Below, piece by piece: positions 43,423 to 51,467 of a DNA stretch of 64,000 nt. Below the pieces are notes generated by a model. It searched no databases. It was not told where the DNA came from and saw nothing but the letters and a program-made list of their open reading frames with translations. The number at the start of each line of letters is the position of its first letter. The first letter of the stretch is position 1. The DNA comes from CAZJBS01 sp964544475 (lineage in GTDB: Bacteria > CLD3 > SB21): the NCBI GenBank assembly GCA_964544475.1, contig CAZJBS010000001.1, positions 216,519-280,518 on the forward strand. Reading direction: 5' to 3'. The position numbers were made by a program, and so were the translations under genes.

Positions 43423-44991
43423 ATGCAACGTAAGAAGATCATCTGGGCGGACGACGAAATTGAGTTGCTTCGGCCTCATATTCTTTTTCTTGAACAACGC
43501 GGTTATGACGTGACGCCGGTGACCAATGGTGAAGACGCCATCAGTCATGTCCGTCAGGGCAAATACGACCTCGTATTGCTGGATGAAATGATGACCGGTA
43601 AAGATGGCCTGACCACGCTGGAAGAAATCAAATCATTGACTCCCATGTTGCCAGTCGTGATGATCACCAAGAGCGAGGAAGAGCAACTGATGGAGGATGC
43701 GCTGGGGCGGAAAATAGACTACTACCTGACCAAACCGGTCAATCCCAGCCAGATCTTGAGCGCCTGCAAGAAAATTTTTGAAGCCAAGCAGATCACCGGT
43801 CAGAAAATCTCGAAGGATTACATCCAGGAATTCAACAAGATCAGCCGTCAATTGATGGAGCCGTTGGCGTTTTCGGACTGGTATGACATTCACCTGTCCC
43901 TTTCCCAGTGGGATGTGGAAATGGACGCCTTCGGTGACATGGGTCTTCGACAAACCCTCGCCGATCAAAAACACGCGTGCAATGTGGAATTCGGAAAATT
44001 TGTCGAGCGGCATTACCAGAATTGGCTCCATACGCGAACGGCCGAATCGCCCGATCTCTCCATTGATGTGGTCCGAAAATATGTTTTTCCGAAAATTGCC
44101 GCCAAACGCAAAGTGTTTTTTCTGGTCATCGATTGTTTGAGACTGGACCAGTGGCTGGTGTTCGAGCCTTTGCTGTACGAATATTTCAATATCACCAAGC
44201 ACTATTACTATTCGATTCTGCCCACGGCCACACCGTATTCCCGCAATGCGATATTCAGCGGCATGTTTCCAATTGACATAGAAAAGAAATTTCCTGAACT
44301 ATGGTCCAAGGGAGAAGAAGACGACAGCAGCCGGAACCGCTTTGAAAAGGAGTTGCTTGAGTATCAGCTTCTCAGCAATCGCGTTCCAATCGAAACCGAT
44401 CTTAAATTTGTAAAACTGCTCAACATCGAAGCGGCGAAAAGCCTGGAACACAGCGCTTTGAGCTTCATCGAATCGAGCCAGCTGGTGGCGGTCGTTCTCA
44501 ATTTCCTGGACATTTTGGCCCACAGTCGCAGCGATTCGACGGTTATCAAGGAAATCGCGCCCAATGAATCGGCGTACCGGTCGCTCAGCAAGTCGTGGTT
44601 TGTTCATTCACCGATCTTTGAAATCCTCAAAATGCTTGCCCGACAGAACGTATCGATCATCATCACGTCCGATCACGGCAGTATTCGAAGTCTTCACGGC
44701 ACACAGGTTGTGGGGGACAAAGAAACCTCGACCAGTCTCCGTTACAAATACGGAAAGAACCCGAAGGTGAATCCGAAGCACGCCATGCTGTTCAAAAGCC
44801 CTTCTGAATACAAACTGCCGGCCCGCGGCGTCAACATGCAATACATCATCGCGAAGGAAGATTATTATTTTGTGTACCCGACGAATTATCATCACTATCT
44901 GAATTATTATAAGGACAGCTTTCAGCATGGCGGGGCGTCCATGGAAGAAATGATCATGCCGGTGATCGAACTGGAAGGGCGGCGCTCCTGA
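43423..44991 (+). CDS. porX: PorX-like response regulator with PglZ (alkaline-phosphatase-fold) domain
   Basis: 522 residues. The receiver domain (3-120) has acidic residues D10-D11, phospho-acceptor D54 in LLDEMMTGKDG and KP near 103. A helical linker (about 125-200) leads to a PglZ domain with a metal-binding VIDCLRLDQW, PTATPYSRNAIFSG (the nucleophile threonine region near residue 270) and ITSDHGS near 410. The order and length match PorX, which with PorY and SigP regulates type IX secretion in Bacteroidota, and whose PglZ domain cleaves phosphodiesters such as (oligo)nucleotides. No secretion-machine gene or PorY is in the window. A clear ribosome-binding site AAGGATCGG precedes the ATG. 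Confidence 0.87.
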   Translation: MQRKKIIWADDEIELLRPHILFLEQRGYDVTPVTNGEDAISHVRQGKYDLVLLDEMMTGKDGLTTLEEIKSLTPMLPVVMITKSEEEQLMEDALGRKIDYYLTKPVNPSQILSACKKIFEAKQITGQKISKDYIQEFNKISRQLMEPLAFSDWYDIHLSLSQWDVEMDAFGDMGLRQTLADQKHACNVEFGKFVERHYQNWLHTRTAESPDLSIDVVRKYVFPKIAAKRKVFFLVIDCLRLDQWLVFEPLLYEYFNITKHYYYSILPTATPYSRNAIFSGMFPIDIEKKFPELWSKGEEDDSSRNRFEKELLEYQLLSNRVPIETDLKFVKLLNIEAAKSLEHSALSFIESSQLVAVVLNFLDILAHSRSDSTVIKEIAPNESAYRSLSKSWFVHSPIFEILKMLARQNVSIIITSDHGSIRSLHGTQVVGDKETSTSLRYKYGKNPKVNPKHAMLFKSPSEYKLPARGVNMQYIIAKEDYYFVYPTNYHHYLNYYKDSFQHGGASMEEMIMPVIELEGRRS

Positions 44992-45003
44992 CGCCTTGCG
45001 AAA

Positions 45004-47244
45004 ATGACCAAGCCAGCAACCCACATCAAACTCCCCAAAGCGTGGAATCCACGCTCCTGGGTGAGCCTGGTACCCAATGGAATCGGTCGAACAAAGCCCA
45101 ATCACTTTCTGGACATGGCCCGCGTGATTTGGGAGAACCGCCGAAATCTCCCTTACGCCTGGAAAATCCTGACGAAGGGTGTTTGTGATGGATGCGCTCT
45201 TGGTGTAGCCGGTTTCCATGACTGGACGATTGATAGTACGCACCTGTGTCTCGTACGCCTTAAGCTGCTCCGGCTCAACACCATGGGCGCCATGGATGAT
45301 CGAATGCTGGAAGACGCGGAGACGCTGAAGGGCATGAAGAATCATGAATTAAGGAATCTTGGGCGCCTTCCATATCCGATGATCCGGCGGAGGGGGGACA
45401 AGGGGTTTCGTCGTCTCTCCTGGGAAACGGTCTACGAAATCCTGGCCGAACGAATCCGGAGTACCGACCCTTCGCGATTCGCGATGTATCTGACATCACG
45501 CGGCATCACCAATGAAGTGTATTATGTGGCGCAAAAGGTCGTTCGGTTTCTTGGCAGTAACAACGTGGACAACTCGGCACGTATCTGTCACGCACCCAGC
45601 ACGGCGGCGCTAAAGAGCGCGGTCGGGGCATCCGCCACGACATGCAGTTATTCGGATTGGCTGGGCACGGATCTCATTCTCTTTTTCGGCTCGAATGCCG
45701 CCAACGACCAGCCCGTGAGCATGAAGTATCTTTACTATGCCAAAAAAATGGGCGCCAGAGTGGTGTGCGTGAATCCGTACCGCGAACCCGGCATGGAACA
45801 CTACTGGGTGCCATCGGTAACCGAAAGCGCCCTGTTCGGCACGAAGATTACGGATGAGTTCTTCCTGGTGCACACGGGAGGCGACACGGCTTTCATTCAC
45901 GGTGTGATCAAGTGGATGGTGCTGGAAGGGTGGATCGACGCGCATTTCATCGAAAATCATACCTCAGGTTTTGATCGTTTGTCATCCTACCTGCTGGAGC
46001 AGAGCTGGGAATATCTGGAACGTCATGCCGGGCTGGATCGGGGCGAAATGAAGAAACTGGCCCGAATGCTTCATGAATCGAACACGGCTGTGTTTGTCTG
46101 GAGCATGGGCATTACACAGCATTCCAGCGGCAGCGACGGCGTGCGGGCCATAATCAATCTGGCGCTTACGAAAGGATATGTGGGCCGCGAGAAGTGCGGT
46201 TTGATGCCCATTCGCGGCCATTCGGGAGTCCAGGGTGGTGCGGAAGTGGGGGCGTACGCGACCGTGGTCCCAGGAGGCGCGCCCATCAATGCCGAAACGG
46301 CGGCGGCTTTGGCTAAGCTGTATCAATTTCCAATCCGTCCTGAGCGTGGAAAGACCGCCGTCGAAATGATCCACGCGGCCGACCGCAACGAGCTTGATGT
46401 GCTCTACCATGTCGGCGGCAATTTCCTGGAGGTTCTGCCGGAGCCGGACTTTGTGCGGCAGGCCATTGGCAGAGTGCCCTTACGCATCTACCAGGATATC
46501 ATTCTAACCAATCAAATGTTGATTGATCCCGCGGACACGGTTGTATTGCTGCCGGCCAAGACACGGTACGAACAGCGCGACGGCGGCACGGAAACGACCA
46601 CCGAACGGCGTATTCTCTTCAGTCCGATGGTGGAAGATCGACAGATCGGAGAGGCCCGCAGCGAGTGGGAAATCCTGATGGAATTGGCGGAGCAGTGTTA
46701 TCCGGAACGCCGGTCGCTGATTCATTTTGATTCGGGGCAAGCGATTCGGGAGGAGATAGCCAGGGTCGTTCGATCGTACGACGGTATTCAGCATTTTAAG
46801 AAACTGGGTGACCAATGTCAGTGGGGTGGCCCGATGCTGTGTGCCGGCTGGACGTTCCAGACACCGGATCGAAAGGCCCACTTTCACGTTGTCCAACCGC
46901 GTGAAACCGATTTCAACGGCCGGTGGTTTCGCGTGTCCACGCGACGCGGCAAACAGTTCAACAGCATGATTCAGGCCGAACGCGATCCCCTGACCGGCGC
47001 GTCGCGCGACGATATTCTGATCAACCCGGACGACGCCACACGGCTGCGCCTGAAAGAAGGGGCCAAAATTGTCCTGAAAAATGAGATTGGCCGCATGGAG
47101 GGACGCGTCCGTATCGGAACGATACGGTCCGGCAATCTGCAGGTCCATTGGCCCGAGGGTAATGTGCTTATCCACGCTCACACGCTGGAGCCGGAAGTCC
47201 TGATCCCTGACTTCAATGCGACAGTGGAGATTGAAATACCATGA
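45004..47244 (+). CDS. FdhF/YdeP-type molybdopterin oxidoreductase
   Basis: 746 residues, soluble. The N-terminal part has a cysteine set near residues 60-67 (GVCDGCALGV) for an iron-sulfur cluster and then the molybdopterin-binding folds of the DMSO-reductase superfamily: SRGITNEVYYVAQKVVR, RICHAPSTAALK, LILFFGSNAANDQP, and a C-terminal MopB-CT domain with PDDATRLRLKEGAKI. This is the FdhF/YdeP (TIGR01701) group, some members of which are linked to acid resistance; formate is not proven as the substrate. There is no in-frame UGA or selenocysteine. The fdhD gene follows with a 4-bp overlap, supporting a Mo/W enzyme needing sulfuration. Confidence 0.88.
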   Translation: MTKPATHIKLPKAWNPRSWVSLVPNGIGRTKPNHFLDMARVIWENRRNLPYAWKILTKGVCDGCALGVAGFHDWTIDSTHLCLVRLKLLRLNTMGAMDDRMLEDAETLKGMKNHELRNLGRLPYPMIRRRGDKGFRRLSWETVYEILAERIRSTDPSRFAMYLTSRGITNEVYYVAQKVVRFLGSNNVDNSARICHAPSTAALKSAVGASATTCSYSDWLGTDLILFFGSNAANDQPVSMKYLYYAKKMGARVVCVNPYREPGMEHYWVPSVTESALFGTKITDEFFLVHTGGDTAFIHGVIKWMVLEGWIDAHFIENHTSGFDRLSSYLLEQSWEYLERHAGLDRGEMKKLARMLHESNTAVFVWSMGITQHSSGSDGVRAIINLALTKGYVGREKCGLMPIRGHSGVQGGAEVGAYATVVPGGAPINAETAAALAKLYQFPIRPERGKTAVEMIHAADRNELDVLYHVGGNFLEVLPEPDFVRQAIGRVPLRIYQDIILTNQMLIDPADTVVLLPAKTRYEQRDGGTETTTERRILFSPMVEDRQIGEARSEWEILMELAEQCYPERRSLIHFDSGQAIREEIARVVRSYDGIQHFKKLGDQCQWGGPMLCAGWTFQTPDRKAHFHVVQPRETDFNGRWFRVSTRRGKQFNSMIQAERDPLTGASRDDILINPDDATRLRLKEGAKIVLKNEIGRMEGRVRIGTIRSGNLQVHWPEGNVLIHAHTLEPEVLIPDFNATVEIEIP

Positions 47245-48065
47245 CGACTGTCATCCAAACAGGCACTTCGAATTATCTCGTTCACAAGTATGACCAGGGC
47301 GAACTCACGGAAGTCCGGGACTCACTTTCGGCGGAAGAACCGCTGGAGATAATTGTTGAGAACAGCATGCATGGCGAACGCCAAACTGTGGCCGTAACCA
47401 TGCGAACGCCGGGGCATGACGAAGAACTGGCCGTTGGCTTTCTGGCTTCCGAAGGCATGCTGAGGGCAGGTATGGTGCCCAGCGTCGTTGGAATGGATAA
47501 TGAGGTGACGTTACGATTGGAACCTGCGGCGTATGCACGCATCGCCGGTGAGCCGGCTCTGCAACGGCACTTTTACGTGTCCTCAAGTTGCGGCGTCTGC
47601 GGACGACAAACCGTCGACCGGTTGTACGAGTTAGGCTTCCAACGAATCCAATCCGATGTGCGAATAGCCATTGATACGTTGACGTCGCTTCCGGATGCGA
47701 TGCGTCAGGGCCAGGCCGGATTTGACAAATCGGGTAGTCTTCACGCCGCCGCGATGTTTGATCCGAAAGGAATGGCCATGGTTATGCGGGAGGACATCGG
47801 GCGGCACAACGCGGTGGACAAAGTCATCGGGTCCCGCTGGCTCGACCCGGGGTCCAAGGTCAAAGACGTCATGCTGATGGTGAGCGGACGGTTGAGTTAT
47901 GAGATCGTGCAAAAAGCCATAGCAGCCTCTATTCCCGTCGTATGTGCGATATCCGGACCGTCCGATCTGGCCGTCAAACTCGCGCATGAATTCGGCGTGA
48001 CGATTGTGGGGTTTCTTCGCGGACAGAGGTTTAACGTCTATTCGTATCCGGAACGCATCGTGTGA
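47241..48065 (+). CDS. fdhD: Formate dehydrogenase accessory sulfurtransferase
   Basis: 274 residues. The family motifs are visible: TMRTPGHDEELAVGFLASEG, SSCGVCGRQTVD with the CxxC that carries the transferred sulfur, REDIGRHNAVDKVIG and SGRLSYEIVQKA. FdhD passes sulfur from IscS to the bis-MGD cofactor and is needed for activity of formate-dehydrogenase-type enzymes. It overlaps the molybdoenzyme gene by 4 bp, which marks that enzyme as its client. Confidence 0.94.
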   Translation: MTTVIQTGTSNYLVHKYDQGELTEVRDSLSAEEPLEIIVENSMHGERQTVAVTMRTPGHDEELAVGFLASEGMLRAGMVPSVVGMDNEVTLRLEPAAYARIAGEPALQRHFYVSSSCGVCGRQTVDRLYELGFQRIQSDVRIAIDTLTSLPDAMRQGQAGFDKSGSLHAAAMFDPKGMAMVMREDIGRHNAVDKVIGSRWLDPGSKVKDVMLMVSGRLSYEIVQKAIAASIPVVCAISGPSDLAVKLAHEFGVTIVGFLRGQRFNVYSYPERIV

Positions 48066-48068
48066 TGT

Positions 48069-48866
48069 ATGCCGCATTCAGAACCAACAAGCCGTCAAGA
48101 AAGGGTGGAGGAATTTTTGAAACCGAAAAAATCCGGTCGTGACGACCCTTCTACAACGTATTTACCTGCCGATCATGAAAAGAAGCGGTTCGTGCGCGAT
48201 ATGTTTGATTCGGTGGCACCACGGTATGACTTTTTGAACCGTTTGCTCAGCGGATTTGTTGATGTGTATTGGCGCATCCAGGCCCTGAAACTGGTCAATT
48301 TCAAAATGAATCCCCGCGTTCTGGATCTGGCCACCGGAACCGGAGACGTGGCCCTTGAGGCGGTCAAACGCGGTGCAAGGCATGTCGTGGGCGTTGATTT
48401 ATCCTATCAAATGCTTGTTCATGGCATGAAAAAGACTGCCAAACGGGGCTTGAACGGTCAGATACATATGATTTGTGGCGAGGCGGAGAATCTGCCTCTC
48501 CGAGACGCAAGCATGGATGCGGTGACGATCGCGTTCGGCATTCGGAATGTGTCGGACGTACGCCAATCATTGGAGGAAATGGCGAGGGTTCTGGAGCCGG
48601 CCGGCGTGGCGGTTATTCTGGAATTTTCGCAGCCCACATTGATTGGATTCAAACAGCTGTATCGGTTCTATTTTCTTCATGTCTTGCCTGTCATTGGATC
48701 GGTATTCTCAAAGGACAAAAAGGCCTACCATTACCTGCCTCATTCTGTCCTCAAATTTCCAGAACGGAAACAATTTGTGCAGCTGATGGAAGCGGCCGGA
48801 TTTGCCAATGTCAGGTTTTTTGACATGACGTTCGGAATCGTGACCGTATACTGCGGCATCAAATGA
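48069..48866 (+). CDS. menG: Demethylmenaquinone methyltransferase (UbiE/MenG)
   Basis: 265 residues with a non-conserved charged leader of about 35 residues, then MFDSVAPRYDFLNRLLSGFVD, VLDLATGTGDVALEA (SAM motif I), GEAENLPLRDAS, IAFGIRNVSD and VILEFSQPTLIG, the UbiE signatures. It methylates demethylmenaquinone to menaquinone, using SAM, in the last step of the pathway that mqnA opens. Ribosome-binding site is weak; the frame starts 4 bases after the fdhD stop. Confidence 0.93.
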   Translation: MPHSEPTSRQERVEEFLKPKKSGRDDPSTTYLPADHEKKRFVRDMFDSVAPRYDFLNRLLSGFVDVYWRIQALKLVNFKMNPRVLDLATGTGDVALEAVKRGARHVVGVDLSYQMLVHGMKKTAKRGLNGQIHMICGEAENLPLRDASMDAVTIAFGIRNVSDVRQSLEEMARVLEPAGVAVILEFSQPTLIGFKQLYRFYFLHVLPVIGSVFSKDKKAYHYLPHSVLKFPERKQFVQLMEAAGFANVRFFDMTFGIVTVYCGIK

Positions 48867-48885
48867 CCAACGAAGCGAGGTGATC

Positions 48886-49512
48886 ATGTCTCTTCTCAAA
48901 ATGACAACCGAACAATGGATCGATGAACTGGCGTCCGCATCTCCGGCACCGGGCGGCGGCAGCGTGGCGGCCATGGCCGCGGCCATGGGAGCGGGTCTTG
49001 CGTCCATGGTGTGCCGGCTGACCATTGGCAAGAAAAAATATGCCGGGGTGGAGGCGGACATGCAGGCCATGCTTGGTCACAACGAATCCTTGCGCCGCCA
49101 ATTGGCACGGCTTATGGACAAAGACACGGAGGCCTTCAATCTGGTGATGGCCGCGTACGGCATGCCGAAAGAAACGGAGGCCGACAAAGAAAAACGTATT
49201 CTGGCGATAGAGTCTGCCACCAAAGAGGCAACCATGGTTCCATTGAACGTCATGGTCTGCGTGCAGGAGGCGCTTGTCCACAGCGCCGAACTGGCCGGCA
49301 AGGGCAACACGAATGCACTCAGCGATGCGGGTGTGTTTGCGCTCATGTGCCAGGCGGGATGCCGTGCCGCTTTCTATAATGTGCGGATTAATTTGTCGGG
49401 CCTCAAAGATGCGACTTTCATCGAGCATATCCGCGCCAAGGCCGATATCATCATGAACGACGTGGACGCGCGTTGCATGTCGATTCGGAATGACGTGGAA
49501 TCCAGGCTCTAA
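48886..49512 (+). CDS. Cyclodeaminase/cyclohydrolase family protein
   Basis: 208 residues from ATG 48886, 5 bases after GAGG; an overlapping GTG two codons upstream is less likely. ELASASPAPGGGSVAAMAAAMGAG-like sequence near the N-terminus (core PAPGGGSVAA) and LMDKDTEAFNLVM mark the formiminotransferase-cyclodeaminase C-terminal / FchA family, an all-helical fold acting on tetrahydrofolate one-carbon units (5,10-methenyl- or formimino-THF). Stand-alone proteins of this size may be FchA-like cyclohydrolases. Context gives no more. Confidence 0.87.
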   Translation: MSLLKMTTEQWIDELASASPAPGGGSVAAMAAAMGAGLASMVCRLTIGKKKYAGVEADMQAMLGHNESLRRQLARLMDKDTEAFNLVMAAYGMPKETEADKEKRILAIESATKEATMVPLNVMVCVQEALVHSAELAGKGNTNALSDAGVFALMCQAGCRAAFYNVRINLSGLKDATFIEHIRAKADIIMNDVDARCMSIRNDVESRL

Positions 49513-49527
49513 ACGACGGCGGCAAAC

Positions 49528-49680
49528 ATGAGTGCGGGCATGGGCGATATTTTCTATGTGGTGATCATCTCAGCAGGGCTCGTTATCTTTACGTATCTGC
49601 TTTTTGTCAGCAAGAATAAGAAACGCAACGTGCAGAATCGACGAGATCGCATCAAACGCAACTGGTCTGAAAGGCTGTAA
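49528..49680 (+). CDS. Small single-pass membrane protein (50 residues)
   Basis: An ATG at 49528 opens a 50-codon frame ending in TAA at 49678-49680, one base before the phosphatase start at 49682. Residues 8-27 form a clear hydrophobic helix (IFYVVIISAGLVIFTYLLF), followed by a strongly basic tail (NKKRNVQNRRDRIKRN) that should lie in the cytoplasm. The layout resembles CcoQ-like or other small membrane accessory peptides, but no family is recognised. Close spacing to both neighbours and the sensible topology support a real gene; it may work with the downstream phosphatase. Confidence 0.55.
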   Translation: MSAGMGDIFYVVIISAGLVIFTYLLFVSKNKKRNVQNRRDRIKRNWSERL

Positions 49681-49681
49681 G

Positions 49682-51463
49682 ATGGAAGAGCCCATGGAAG
49701 AAAATTCCGTTGAAAAGGAACAGGCCAAACAGTCTCTTATACGCGGCGAGGTGACGGATGATGTGAACCGCAAATTACTCGAACTATCCGCATTATTCGA
49801 AATCAGCCAGCTCCTCAATTCGTCTCTTAACCTGACGGCCATTGTGGATAATATCCTGCTATCGCCGATGGGCCGAATGATGATCAACAAGGGGCTTTTT
49901 CTACTTCATCGGGGCGGCTATCAGTTTGAGGTCTTTACGCTGAAAGGACTATCCCGGGATCTGATCGGAAAGAGCATAATGATTTCCGACCTGCCGGAGC
50001 GGCCGTTTCTTATGGATGAGATCAAAGACACCGGCGTTTCATGGGTGACGTTTTTCGAAACGTTCGACATGCGTCTGTTCATTCCCATACTGCTCCGAAA
50101 TGACATTCTGGGCGTGGTGGCCTATGGCAAAAAACTCGTCGGCGGGCCTTTCCAAAGCAGTGAAGTTGAATTCCTGTCATCCATCGCAAGTATCGCCGCC
50201 ACCAGCATCCAGAATGGTTTGGTTTTCGATGAGCTGAAGAACGTCAACAGCCGGCTGGACAAGAAAATTCAGGAACTCAATACGCTGTTTGACATCGGGA
50301 AAGAACTGAATGCTTCCCTGGAAGTGAAGAAGATCGTCAAGCTCCTGGGTTATGGGCTCATGGGGGAGATGATGGCCAACAAATACATGATCATTTTGTG
50401 TCGCCAGGAGAAATATGACGTGCAGGAAAAACGCGGCTTTGCGGGGCTGGAATTGGGCCCGGCGCAATGGCAGACACTATTTGGGACCGTCCAACCGTAT
50501 GCGCTGGACGATTGCGACTATTCGGACCTTAACCGACACCTATCCAACTGTGAAGTGACGGCGGTTGTGCCGATGCGTTCGCAGGAAAAAACAAAGGGCC
50601 TGCTGCTGTTGGGGAACAAGATCTCGGGTAAGGGTTATTCGAAGGATGACCTGAATTTTGTATTCACGTTGGGAAACCAGGCCATGATTTCCCTCGAGAA
50701 CGCCTGGTTGTTCGAGGATTCGCTTGAAAAGAAACGGCTGGAAGAGGAACTGCAGCTGGCCCGCACGATCCAGGAGAAATTACTGCCTGCGACGTTTCCT
50801 TCGTTAAAGTCCTTTGAAGTCTTCGGCCTGAACATACCATCGAAGCAGGTGGGAGGGGACTACTTTGATATCATCAAAGTCGATGACTCCCATTACATTG
50901 TGGCGATCGCCGATGTATCCGGCAAGGGTGTCCCGGCGTCTCTCCTGATGAGCAACTTGCAGGCGAGTCTCATGGCTCTGAGTACGGAACGAAAGGCGTT
51001 TGACAAAATCGTCTCCAGAATCAATGACATTATTCATGCCAATACTGGCTCCGACAAATTCATTACATTTTTTGGCGGCGTTTTGGACCTCAATACGCGC
51101 GAATTCTGTTATGTGAATGCCGGACATAACCCGCCGTATTGGATAAAGGTGGACGGTCAATTGATCACCCTGGACAAAGGCGGTCTTTTGCTGGGCCTGA
51201 TGCCCGGATTGCCCTACGAATCGGAGACGATTGTATTGCAGCCCGGGGAACGGATCGTGATGTTCACGGATGGCGTAACGGAAGCCATGAATGAATCGGG
51301 GGAGTTGTACGATGAATCTCGACTGGAGGTACTCCTGCAGTCCGTACGAGGGGAAAGCGCAAGAAACGTGACGGATCGAATTTCGGACGCTGTAAAAGCT
51401 TTTGCCGGTACTGCCCAACAATCGGATGACATCACGATAGTCGTGTTGGGGGCGCATCCGTAG
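49682..51463 (+). CDS. Two-GAF SpoIIE/PP2C-type serine phosphatase
   Basis: 593 residues from ATG 49682, which gives MEEPMEENSVEKEQ. Two GAF-like sensor regions (about 40-190 and 205-365) are each preceded by helices typical of signalling linkers, followed by a linker coiled coil (LEEELQLARTIQEKLLP) and a SpoIIE/PPM phosphatase domain (about 390-590) with GGDYFDIIKVDDSHY, IADVSGKGVPASLLM and VMFTDGVTEAMN, which carry the metal-binding Asp residues. Such RsbU-like enzymes dephosphorylate anti-sigma-factor antagonists; no antagonist gene is nearby. Its end is 4 bp from the convergent gene at 51468. Confidence 0.9.
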   Translation: MEEPMEENSVEKEQAKQSLIRGEVTDDVNRKLLELSALFEISQLLNSSLNLTAIVDNILLSPMGRMMINKGLFLLHRGGYQFEVFTLKGLSRDLIGKSIMISDLPERPFLMDEIKDTGVSWVTFFETFDMRLFIPILLRNDILGVVAYGKKLVGGPFQSSEVEFLSSIASIAATSIQNGLVFDELKNVNSRLDKKIQELNTLFDIGKELNASLEVKKIVKLLGYGLMGEMMANKYMIILCRQEKYDVQEKRGFAGLELGPAQWQTLFGTVQPYALDDCDYSDLNRHLSNCEVTAVVPMRSQEKTKGLLLLGNKISGKGYSKDDLNFVFTLGNQAMISLENAWLFEDSLEKKRLEEELQLARTIQEKLLPATFPSLKSFEVFGLNIPSKQVGGDYFDIIKVDDSHYIVAIADVSGKGVPASLLMSNLQASLMALSTERKAFDKIVSRINDIIHANTGSDKFITFFGGVLDLNTREFCYVNAGHNPPYWIKVDGQLITLDKGGLLLGLMPGLPYESETIVLQPGERIVMFTDGVTEAMNESGELYDESRLEVLLQSVRGESARNVTDRISDAVKAFAGTAQQSDDITIVVLGAHP

Positions 51464-51467
51464 ACAG

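Noticed and set aside
43423..44991. BREX/Pgl phage defence system, because of the PglZ domain
   Set aside because: The protein has an N-terminal receiver like PorX, and neither a BREX methylase, BrxA-like nor PglX gene is present. The adjacent helicase alone is not enough.
45004..47244. Selenocysteine-containing formate dehydrogenase
   Set aside because: There is no in-frame TGA and the sequence matches the selenium-free FdhF/YdeP group.
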